Under the pieces are notes generated by a model. The model searched no databases and was not told the origin of the DNA. It worked only from the letters and a program-made list of their open reading frames with translations. From positions 67,389,072 through 67,453,071 of the forward strand of contig OU862907.1 in the NCBI GenBank assembly GCA_917880885.1: a stretch of DNA of 64,000 nt, in the 5' to 3' direction. The stretch is from Limnephilus marmoratus (taxonomy: Eukaryota; Arthropoda; Insecta; Trichoptera; Limnephilidae). Positions 55,570 to 64,000 of this stretch are shown piece after piece (the first letter of the stretch is position 1; each line of letters opens with the position of its first letter). A program made the translations under genes and the position numbers.

Positions 55570-55880
55570 ATGTGTGGTAAAACTACGTATGATACTGTAT
55601 ATTTTCTGCCTGTACAGAGTACAAAAAATATAATATGTACATTTTACATGCAGCAAAGCGTTCATCGGTCAAATCGTTGTACATATAGGTAGTTTCATAT
55701 CAATGATCGATGAACCGGTGGATGCAAGTTTTATCCATAAGTTGTTATAATGGATTGTCTACTTTGTAGTTGGAATTAGATTGCAGAAATATAAGTTTGT
55801 GCAGAGTACCTTTGAGGTATTTTTTTACAAAAAATGGCGCTATACAAATCATCCAAATATTATTTATGATCAAGCAATGC
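55570..55880 (+). repeat. SINE-like repeat copy
   Basis: Shares GCGTTCATCGGTCAAAT, ATCAATGATCGATGAACCGG and TGGATGCAA with 28634-28900 (reverse), and ends AAATGGCGCTATACAAATCAT followed by an ATTATT-like tail. Confidence 0.5.
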
Positions 55881-56190
55881 AATGCAAGGCTGATCATAAT
55901 GAGTAAGATTGAAAGGGACCCTCAGATGGTTTGGGCATGTAGAGCGAATGAACGAAGCGTGGGGTGTAAGTAGAATATATGACGCAGATGTGAGTGGTAG
56001 ATGAAGTCAGGGACGCCAGAGGAAAACCTGACACGATCAAGGGAATCCGATACTTGCATCGGGCCACGTCAAGTGTCAGAAATAGTATGTATGAGTCGAT
56101 GTGTGAGTGTGAATGAGGCAAAGAGTGTGTGCCAAGACACAGTTGTTTGACGGTCCGTCCTATCGGCCTACCCCTGCGGGGAAACGGCGT

Positions 56191-56640
56191 GATTTTTAGT
56201 TAGTTTTTCTTGTATTTCCTGTTTTTAATAAAATACTAAAACGTTTAATTGAGTTTTTCATTTTTCTGTTGAAACCAGAGAAATGTCAAAGTCGATACTA
56301 TCGTAGGAAAGCTAAATCTTATTTGAAATTGTTCTTCCCCTTTTGAAGGGATTGAAATTTCAAGTAATTTTAGGTTATTTTTACGACAGTTGGTTTCTTC
56401 ATAGGGCAACGGGTTTCAATCTGACAAAGCTCTGTCCGGAGAAAATGAGCAGTAAAGAAAAGTAAGCTCATTTTCTCAAGGCAGCGATTGTCAGATCCAG
56501 CTCTGTTCCCTGGGGAATATTTTGACATTTAATTTTATTTTTAAAATAATATTTTAGGCTAATAAATTGGGTAGGTACTGAAAGATAATTATATTGTCTA
56601 TGGTCGAGCCTTTTATTTTGTTTCCTCTATCCCCTTGTCT
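56191..56640. other. no gene; one hairpin
   Basis: GAGAAAATGAGC and GCTCATTTTCTC form a 12-bp perfect stem with a 15-nt loop near 56439-56477. Otherwise nothing recognised. Confidence 0.5.
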
Positions 56641-57487
56641 ATGGTATGTGTGACGACATCGTTGCGCATATCGAATAAAAAGTCATCAAATATAGGTATG
56701 TATATGGTCAAATAGCGTTGACACTTGGTCCATAGTAAAACCACGAAGTTATCAATCTAATGACTGGTTTATTTATGACTAGTGTGTTATATAATAACGT
56801 CAGTGTTTTTGTGTTACGAAACGGATATGAGTTTCTAATTACGAAGCCGAGAAGCCTATATGCTCTGCTTATTAAATCATCGATGTGTTGGTAAGAAGTT
56901 AGTTTGCTGTCGTAAATAACTCCTAGATCTTTGATTTAGTTTAGGTGTTGGAGAATAATTTCATTAATTGTATATTCAAATATATGCGGTATATTTGATC
57001 TTGTATGCGAAACGATATTACACTTGGGTGTACTGAAGTTCAAGCCATTTATTTTGGCCCTGTTTGAGACGCAGTCAATGTCACGTTGAAGGAGAATGCA
57101 GTCAAAAAGATTTTTTACTGAGCGATATAGTTTCAAGTCATCTGCAAATAGTAAATACAGCGAATGTGTGATGAATGAACCAATATCGTTAATAAAAATC
57201 AAAAACAAAAGTGGTCCAAGGATAGACCCCTGAGGAACTCTAGAAAAAACTACGAATTTAAAAGAACTGGAACTATAATAAACAAACTGTCTACGATTTC
57301 GAAAATATGAAGCAAAAAACAGAGTAGTCTTTTGGAAAAACCAAATGAAGCTAGCTTATTTAGAAGAATGTCGATTTCAACCTTGTTGAATGCTTTTTCC
57401 AGGTCAAAATAAGCAACATCCACCTGGCCACCATTGTCGATAGTTTGTGATAAGAAATCTGAGATGCATAAGAGGTTTGATGTTACT

Positions 57488-60073
57488 CAGTAGCGTAGCG
57501 AGGGGGGGGCGGACCGCCCCGGGTGCCACCCGAGGAGGGGGTGACACTCGAACGTGGAGAAAAAACTTACGAAAGTGCAAAATTGCCGTAAAAAATATTT
57601 AACACGTTAACACTGACTGTTATTGTGCTCTATGGCTTGGTTGGACGGGGATTCCGGAAAAATGTATTTTTTTTTCCTAGCTCAGTCGGTGATTTCCCTG
57701 AAATATTCCTTGTGTCATTCTAACTTCGTTCGTATATTGTGATTAACGTAGACTCGTGAATTGAATTGTTATCTATGGACTGACGTGAATTAGTGAAGAA
57801 GTTATTATTGTGTTAGCGTGTTTATTAGTGCTGAAAGACCAGTTTGAAAAACAAGGTAGGTAGGTGTGAGTTTTTAGATACCGTTTTGTAGCGCATGAAT
57901 AGTTACAGTCGGGACAAGAAAAAGGTTTTTCATCACTGTGAGTTAGCAAGTGCCGTTTTAGTTATTTTTTCGAGAATAAGAATAGTTGCAGCCAGGACAA
58001 GAAATAGGATTTTTTTCCACTGTCGGAAAACGTGTGATTTTTAGATTCCTCTTCATAGTACATGAATAGTTGCAGTTGGAACATGAAAAAGGTTTTTCTC
58101 TGCACTGAGTCAGCAACTGACTTCTTATGTATCCCTTTTGAGAACACAAATAGTTACAATCAGGACATGAAAAAGATTTTTCTCTTCTGTAAATCGTACT
58201 GCGGATTTTTAAATATTCCCTTTGAAAACTTGTATTACTGCAGTCGGGACATGAAAAAAGTTTTGTCCAGTATGGGTAAGCATGTGAATTTTTAGATACC
58301 GTTTTGTAGCGCATGAATAGTTACAGTCGGGACAAGTAAAAAAGATTTTTCATCACTGTGAGTTAGCAAGTACCGTTTAAGTTATTTTTTCGAGAATAAG
58401 AATAGTTGCAGTCAGGACATGAAATAGGTTTTTTTCCACTGTCGGAAAACGTGTGATTTTTAGATTTCTCTTCATAGTACATGAATAGTTGCAGTTGAAA
58501 TATGAAAAAGGTTTTTCTCCACACTGAGTCAGCAACTGAGTCAACAACTTTATATGTATCCCTTTTGAGAACACGAATAGTTACAATCAGGACATGAAAA
58601 AGGTTTTTCTCTTCTGTGAATCGTACTGCGGATTTTTAAATCTTCCCTTTGAAAACTTGTATTACTGCAGTCGGGACATGAAAAAGGTTTTTGTCCAGTA
58701 TGGGTAAGCATGTGAATTTTTAGATACATAGCAAGTGCCGTTTTAGTTATTTTTTTCGAGAATAAGAATAGTTGCAGTCAGGACATGAAATAGGTTTTTT
58801 CCCACTGTCGGTAAAGTGTGATTTTTAGATTTCTCTTCATAGTACATGAATATTTGCAGTTGGAAGATGAAAAAGGTTTTTCTCCACACTGAGTCAGCTA
58901 CTGATTTCTTATGTATCCCTTTTGAGAACACGAATAGTTACAATCAGGACATGAAAAAGGTTTTCCTCTTCTGTGAATCATACTGTGGACTTTTAAATCA
59001 TCGTTTTGAGGACTTGTATAACTGCATTCAGATCATGAAAAAGGTTTTACACCACTCTGAGTAAGTTTTAATCATAGTGGAGTAAAGTGTTGCTCCATAT
59101 GGAAACCTTTGTAAAATTACTTTCTTCAAGGCCTCCTCAGTGTAGCTAATGTATAACGAAATATGTTTTGTGAAACCATGTAGGTGTATTAAAGGTAAGA
59201 CAACATTAAATTGTGGAGATCCGGAAGGAATGAAAGGCCGATAAAAATAATAATATTTTCCCAATTTGTTTATGATTTACCATTTAAAACAATAAAATAA
59301 ACAATATACGCATGGACCTATTGCGAGTTTGAAATCTCTTGTTCAATTTTTACCGCAAACGTGATTAAAACAAGAAAAATGTATTTAAACTACTTTCCAG
59401 TACTTTGCGTAATTTAATTGAGACTTTTAGGTAAAAATAGTCACTTGGTTGTACGTAACGTTTAGGGGGAGGGAGGTGCAGAAAAATGTTACGGCTCGTT
59501 GCATGGGGGAGAGAGGTTCAAAATTTTTCAAAAATTGCGTTACGTTATACTTGAACGCCCCCTTTACTATTTCACGATTGAAATTATTTTATCGTTACAC
59601 TCTGATTGGTGGTTATTATGTTTTCATGACAGCAAATGATTTTCTTCAGATTTTTGCAGCATATTAGAATTGAAGACTCCACACGGAACGCTGTTATTTG
59701 TAGCTATATGGCTCGGTCGGTCACTTCAAAAATTCTGTTATCCTAGCTCTTACTATCGATTTATTGGGAATTCCCGTAAAATATTCCTGTGTGTCATTCT
59801 CGTTTCTTTCGTACATTGTGATTGGCGGGAACTCGCGAAGAAAATTATCACCTATCGATTGTTGAAAAAGCTGTTAGTGTTTTCAAAAGTGTTTTAATTT
59901 TGAGGACAACAATATTTTTTTTACATATTTGACTAGCTAGAAAAGTTCTTTTAAATTTTAGGAAGTCAAAATTTGTGTTATGAATTTCTCAAAAAAAATA
60001 ATAATGGGGGGGGGGGGGGGGGGTGACACCGCGTTTTCCGCCCCGGGTGCCACCCATGCTAGCTACGCCACTG
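57488..60073 (-). mobile_element. hAT element carrying tandem C2H2 zinc-finger units, 8-bp TSD
   Basis: Ends CAGTAGCGTAGCGAGG and CTAGCTACGCCACTG are inverted copies; ATGTTACT is repeated directly at 57480-57487 and 60074-60081. Subterminal GCCCCGGGTGCCACCC occurs on both sides (57530 region and 60035-60055), with an 18-G run at 60006-60023. A roughly 200-bp direct repeat (TATGGCTxGGT, AATATTCCT-TGTGTCATTCT, TTCGTA-ATTGTGATT) flanks the finger region at about 57620-57840 and 59690-59890. No hAT transposase frame is present. The cargo is described next. Confidence 0.8.
57890..59060 (-). pseudogene. tandem five-finger units (three copies) inside the hAT
   Basis: Minus strand: three copies of a unit of about 417 bp (57856-58272, 58273-58697, 58698-59040), each with five C2H2-like modules: FSCPDCSNTSFQREYLK, FSCPDCNYLCSQKGYI, FSCSNCNYSCTMKRNLK, SCPGCNYSYSRKN and a following one. 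CxxC pairs and the NYxCS pattern of the three host genes are retained. Most zinc-binding histidines are lost (for example LKIRSTIYRREKSF, LKITRFPTVEKN), and frame breaks occur in each copy. The unit copies are more alike than the modules within one unit, so the five-module block was amplified as a whole. The peptides at 57958-58314 and 58377-58931 are fragments of this. Confidence 0.75.
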
Positions 60074-60299
60074 ATGTTACTGACATCTGGGATCTAAAAC
60101 CATATTGACGGTCGTCAAGAATTGGATTAAAGTGATTTGAGTAGGTATATATTTATGTAGAATTTTTTCGAATATTTTCATAATGGAACATAGAACGGCA
60201 CCTGGTCGATAATTCCGGATATCGCGTTTGTCTCCCTTTTTTTTGATAGGGTTTATTTTAGTTAATCTCCAGATGTCTGGGAGAATCCCGTATATATGT

Positions 60300-61197
60300 A
60301 TATATCGGCGCCCCTTCGTAGCCTCGCGCCTAGGGTTGCCATCTTCTACAATAAAAAAGCCTGACTCTGCGCTCTGTAAGGCCGGACATTTTGCCCTAAA
60401 AGCCGGACATACGTACATAATTTTGGACATAACTTTTATACATAATAATTAAAAATCTGTTACAAGTTACAGTTGTTTATTAATCACGCATTAACCAATT
60501 TAATAACAACAATCGTTAATCAGTCTTAGGCTAGTCATCAGTTGACATTTGTATAGAATATATATTATGTCAATAACAAAATATTGAGTCTTCTGTCTGT
60601 AGACATACTCGTAACATACTAAACTTATAAAACAAACAAACAAAACATAACTTTTTTTCTGGTTAAACATTTGTCTAAATTCTTTCGTTAAATAGATATA
60701 AAATGAAACATATTTATCTTTGTGGACAAAAAACGAAAACCATAAATTAAAATGAAATCTCGACTTCTCCAAATTATTCAAAAATTACAAAAATCTACCA
60801 TTTTGTATATTTGGCGTTTTCATCTACTTTATCCAAAACGTCGTTTTCTTTGGAAATCATTTAATAAAATCCTTGAAATGTCATTTTAAAATTATACAAT
60901 GTGTACACCATCTTAGCAATTGTTTGCAATTTATTGCGTTCCTTGGTCCACTGGCTGTTTATTAAAGAGAAAACTCTTTGAAAGTAATATTTCGCCAATT
61001 TCAGAAGTTCGGATTCGCCAATTTCAGAAGTTCGGAAGACAAAACCCGTGCGAACCAAAAAAGCCTAACAAAGCCGGACATATAAATATTTAGCCGGACA
61101 CGACCTAAAAAAGCCAAACATGCCAAACAAAAGACAGATGGCAACCCTACTCGCGCCCCTAGGCACGTGCCTACTTTGCCTTAGAGATAATACGCCA
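60300..61197 (+). mobile_element. hAT-like end fragment hosting the element above
   Basis: Joined across the insertion, 60300-60330 plus 61150-61197 reads CGCGCCCCTAGGCACGTGCC ... ATAATACGCCACTG, like the right ends CTACGCCACTG of the elements at 15562 and 57488. No left end was found. Confidence 0.4.
60331..61149 (-). mobile_element. hAT element (non-autonomous) with 8-bp TSD and transposase C-terminus relic
   Basis: Ends TAGGGTTGCCATCT and AGATGGCAACCCTA; CTCGCGCC is repeated directly at 60323-60330 and 61150-61157. On the minus strand 61058-60861 reads YYFQRVFSLINSQWTKERNK, which resembles the C-terminal dimerisation segment of hAT transposases (ERVFSL----WT-ERN-L). It has inserted into another hAT-like end fragment (next entry). 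Confidence 0.7.
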
Positions 61198-61589
61198 CTG
61201 ATGTAACCGTATCCTACATATGTATGTACACCTACACATATAGATGGTCCAGTTCCAGAAGTCTCAATTGTTCGTATTATATACTAACCTATTGCATAAT
61301 GTTATTCTATTTCAGTTATAATTAGTGTAACTCGCTCATCAAGCACAAGAACTAGCTTCTTCTTTGGTGAGATTGCAATTTTTAAATAATTTCTGTACCG
61401 ATATGTAATTTATATAACTCCACTGTACAATTATATATTCTACATTAAAAAAAAAAAATTAAAAAATAAAATAATGTATGGAGGGCTCTACTACGCATTC
61501 TTCGTTTGATTCTTGTGACAATTGGTCATTATTTGTATCTTTGATTTTTCGTAATTTTAGTTTTATTGAACCTGTAATTTTTTTACATT
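61198..61589. other. no recognisable feature
   Basis: AT-rich; nothing supported. Confidence 0.4.
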
Positions 61590-61760
61590 AGCTCAACACA
61601 GGGGGCCCGGAGGAAAATAATTTTTCTCAGGGCCTATGTCGTAGAGTCCCTACGTCATAGAGTGCCATATGTCAGTGGTCTGCAACCCCTGGTCTGGCGG
61701 ACCGGTTCTAGTCAGTGGATAAAATGGTACCGGGCCGTCCAAGGGCCTGCTTAAAAATCA
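61590..61760 (+). repeat. 'R'-family fragment followed by a hAT-like end
   Basis: GGGGGCCCGGAGGAAAATAATTT and CTCAGGGCCTATGTCGTAG match the start of family R. Next, CAGTGGTCTGCAACCCCTGG and GGACCGGTTCTAG...CCGGGCCG resemble a hAT left end. Confidence 0.4.
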
Positions 61761-61974
61761 AAATTGCGTTGAAAAAAAATCGAACATAAAAAAAAAAATT
61801 ATCGACAAAAAATACAGAACCTCTCATGTTGAGCACCTCCCATAACGAGTAAATCGCTTAACAGATTGTGAAAAAAAAACGCTCCCTTAACGAGATAAAC
61901 ATTATCGTCCACTGACTTTTTTGTGGTTTCATGTAAAAATAAATAATTAAAAAAATTCCCACAGTTAAGAAAAT

Positions 61975-62205
61975 ATTAATCCTTCTGCTGGGAATTACAG
62001 AAAAAAATAATAACAATGATGTAAAAAAAATATTTTTCCTTAATTTCTTATTTAGATCCCAACTAATTATTTCTTTTACAAAATGATTTAATTTAACTTC
62101 TTTTAAAATAATAATTATTATTTTTATAACTTCTGAGAATTACAGGCAAAAACAATAATGTAAAAAAAATGTATTCTTCCTTCTTCTGAGAATTACTGTC
62201 AAAAA
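61975..62205. repeat. degenerate tandem repeat of CTTCTGRGAATTAC units
   Basis: CTTCTG(C)TGGGAATTACAG, ACTTCTGAGAATTACAGGC and CTTCTTCTGAGAATTACTGT each followed by AAAAA(C)AATAAC and AATGATGTAAAAAAAAT. Two or three units of 100-150 bp. Confidence 0.5.
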
Positions 62206-62221
62206 TAATAACAAAAACTAA

Positions 62222-62340
62222 CTAACTAATCATCACGTCGTTTCTCCGCATGGGTAGGCAGAGAGGACGGACCGCTAAACAACTCGGTCTTGGCACACAC
62301 TCCCTGCCTCGTTCACATACATACATCGTCTCATAATGCT
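62222..62340 (-). mobile_element. 3'-UTR fragment of an RTE-type LINE
   Basis: Minus strand: GAGTGTGTGCCAAGACCGAG, GGTCCGTCCTCTCTGCCTAC and GGAGAAACGACGTGAT, matching the plus-strand 3' end at 56090-56200. No coding part. Confidence 0.6.
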
Positions 62341-62357
62341 TTATTAATAACTAATAG

Positions 62358-64000
62358 GGTAATGCAATAGAAGGAGAAGACGGCAAAATACTTTTCGAAA
62401 ATGACCAAATAGGAGAGAGATGGAAAAGATACCTCGAAATGCTGTACAATGGGAAGGGAAATAGTGACAACGAAACATTGATAGAAAGAGAAAATGAGGT
62501 AGACGCAGATGATTTGGGAGATCCCATCACTAGAGAAGAGTTTGATCTCGCACTGAAAAACCTCAAAAACGGGAAAGCACCCGGAATCGATGACGTTCCG
62601 GCTGAACTAATTAAACCAGCAGGAAAAGGAACTATAGATGCCCTGTTTAAAATGATACAGACAATGTATAAGACTGGAAAGATACCAGAGGATTTCGAGA
62701 AATGCCTAATTGTTACATTACCAAAGAAAGCAGGCACGACGAAATGTGAACAACACAGAACTCTTAGCCTAATATCTCATGCCTCAAAAATATTGACTAA
62801 TATCATTCTAAAAAGAATCGAACCAAAAGTAGAGAACATCCTTTCCGGAGATCAGTATGGCTTTAGAAGAGGTGTAGGAACCAGAGAAGCAATATTGTCG
62901 CTACGAATACTACTTGAAAAAAGAATAAAAAGAAACCAAAACATATTCATCGCATTCATAGACCTGGAAAAGGCTTTCGATAAAGTAGAATGGAAAAGAC
63001 TCTTCGAGATTCTGAAGAGAATTGATATCAAATATAGAGATAGACGAATAATCCAGGCGCTATACAAGAATGAGGCCGCTATAATTAGATGTGACAATGA
63101 TACAAAAGAAGCCAGTATAAGACAAGGGGTGAGACAGGGATGCTCTCTGTCACCTGTTCTTTTTAACGCTTATATACAAAGTGCGATTGACGACTTGAGA
63201 GAGAGAATGAGTCACAGAAAAGGTGTAAAGATACACGGGCAAAAGGTGGATATGATAAGGTTTGCTGACGATATTGCATTGGTTGCTGAAAGCGAAGAAG
63301 AACTGCAAGAGGCCTTAACAACCATGCAAAGCATTCTCCAAAATAACTATAACATGAAGATAAATAAAGACAAAACAAAGCTGCTGACTGTAGGCCGAAC
63401 GCAACATCAGATGCGAATAGAGATGTCAGGAGTTCCACTAAAGAACGCCAAGGAGTTTGTCTATCTCGGGAGCAAAATAACATGGGACGGTCGGTCTAAG
63501 AGCGATGTCGACAGCCGTATACACCAGGCTAGGCTTGCTTTCAATAAAAGGTCGAAAATAATTGAATCAAATAATATAGACCTAAAGCTGAGAATACTCC
63601 TCATCAAGACCTATGTATGGAGTATCTTGATGTACGGCTGCGAAACATGGTGCCTATCCAAAAGAGATAAACGGAGACTAGAGGCTTTTGAGATGTGGTC
63701 CTATAGAAAACTATTAGGAATTTCCTGGAGAGACCACATTACAAATGAGGAGGTTCTCCAAAGAATCGAAGGAGGAAGGCACCTGCTCAGGACCTTGTCC
63801 GAAAGGCGTGCAAGATGGATCGGCCATGTAATACGACAAGAAGGCCTCTTGCATTCCATAATGGAGGGTATGACCGAGGGGACAAACTCTAGGGGACGCC
63901 CACGCCGAGAGTACCTGGAGGACCTGCTGGTGGACGTGCGCTGCTTATCATATGCAGACCTCAAAAGAGCCGCACAAGACAGGGAAGAATGGAAGAGGAA
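62358..64000 (+). CDS. RTE-type LINE reverse transcriptase, open to the window edge
   Basis: The plus strand is open, with no stop, from 62358 (after TAG at 62355-62357) to 64000, 547 codons. Motifs in order: LKNLKNGKAPGIDDVPAELI (palm entry), FRRGVGTREAI, FIDLEKAFDKVEW, GVRQGCSLSPVLFN, RFADDIALVAESEEEL (catalytic ADD near 63270), FVYLGSKIT, ILMYGCETW and RRARWIGHVIRQ. This is the RT and C-terminal region of an RTE-like element; the N-terminal endonuclease is absent, so the copy is 5'-truncated at about 62355. It carries no lesion in the visible part, and its C-terminal 221 bp match 42361-42580 with two differences. The 3' end lies beyond the window; by analogy with the shorter copy the stop would follow within about 20 codons. 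Confidence 0.9.

Larger units (their letters stand above)
54690..56190 (+). pseudogene. RTE-type LINE C-terminal relic with two insertions
   Basis: Plus strand in pieces: VDEFVY and MRDGKADRDIERRVNVGNS (before the insertion at 54824), KLAVHNGMLVPTLMYGSEAW (after 55425), then about 55900-56030 a WFGHVERMNEAW-like segment in broken frames with SRIYDADVSGR. This is the post-RT part of RTE elements (VDEFVYLG, DIERRV-AG, L-VPTLMYGSE-W, R-FGHV-RM). The 3' end includes GTGTGTGCCAAGACACAGTTG, which also occurs in reverse at 62222-62340. A SINE-like repeat is inserted at about 55570-55880. Confidence 0.7.
56640..60300 (-). pseudogene. Jockey-group LINE relic split by a hAT element
   Basis: Minus strand, from 60300: PDIWRLTKINPIKKKGDKRD, IRNYRPGAVLCSIMKIFEKI (RT domain start). 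After the hAT (57488-60073) it continues with GGQVDVAYFDLEKAFNKVEI-like sequence near 57390-57440, then FADDLKLYRSVKN (about 57110-57150), LNFSTPKCNIV, IKDLGVIYDSKL and LLGFVIRNSYPFRNTKTL (56790-56880). Occasional stops. The motif order is that of one ORF2 interrupted by the hAT, whose 8-bp duplication shows the insertion site. Confidence 0.75.

Noticed and set aside
14319..60023. Long C or G runs at 14319-14335, 15610-15628, 17915-17934 and 60006-60023
   Set aside because: They are part of hAT subterminal sequence; their exact length is likely unreliable in any assembly, so no meaning is attached.
62351..63964. Minus-strand frames of 80-128 residues across the RTE element
   Set aside because: Antisense shadows of the open RT frame on the plus strand.
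1..64000. tRNA, rRNA or snRNA genes
   Set aside because: None recognised on either strand by eye; a covariance-model scan was not possible here.

Overview
The window looks like a stretch of a TE-rich insect (arthropod) nuclear genome. It is AT-rich, has intron-containing genes with GT/AG splice sites, holds an interstitial (CCTAA)n run matching the usual insect telomere unit, and is packed with LINE, hAT, piggyBac, PIF/Harbinger-like, Mutator-like and mariner-type remnants. The species cannot be read from the sequence; a beetle-like large genome is only a guess.

The host gene content that can be supported is three paralogous C2H2 zinc-finger genes: gene 1 on + (4930-8718, 3 coding exons), gene 2 on - (29218-24362, 3 coding exons) and gene 3 on - (42885-33310, 5 coding exons). 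All have the same plan. One to four short acidic N-terminal exons are each bounded by phase-1 introns and each carry two psi-K-x-E (SUMO-consensus) motifs around a K-x-EPG core. One long last exon encodes 11-12 fingers of the CSxCNYSCS type. Every intron of all three models is phase 1 and every joined length is a multiple of three. All three finger arrays end in a broken finger (stop codon, frameshift, stop codon), and recognisable finger remnants follow downstream of genes 1 and 3; a separate finger remnant lies beyond gene 2.

Between and inside these genes lie nested mobile elements. 0-4.8 kb: an LTR fragment, a deleted IS630/Tc1-mariner-type transposase and several inverted-repeat elements. 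8.8-14.4 kb: a deleted hAT transposase, a decayed zinc-finger-like repeat array, and a LINE ORF2 split by a Mutator-like element with a 9-bp target duplication. 15.3-21.3 kb: an old LINE split by a hAT element (8-bp TSD), then a piggyBac deletion derivative (TTAA) and a PIF/Harbinger-like element with a MADF relic. 22-24 kb: LINE 3' fragments and a zinc-finger relic. 30.5-32.6 kb: tandem repeats, a perfect 20-bp hairpin and a second LTR copy, inverted relative to the first. Introns of gene 3: LINE relics, minisatellite, several MITEs, a 31-bp palindrome enclosing a hammerhead-ribozyme-like core, and a very recent RTE-type LINE fragment. 43-48 kb: an unexplained GC-rich segment, then a nearly intact Jockey-type LINE with one frameshift in a C-run. 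50-62 kb: LINE and RTE relics, a second Mutator-like element, a hAT element that carries tandem zinc-finger units (57.5-60.1 kb, inside a LINE relic) and another hAT copy with its own 8-bp TSD. 62.4 kb to the right edge: an open RTE-type reverse transcriptase frame running off the window.

The most unusual theme is the repeated association of C2H2 zinc-finger sequence with mobile DNA: at least one hAT element with intact target duplications carries tandem copies of a five-finger unit resembling the host genes, and a second carries a short satellite that looks like a decayed finger.
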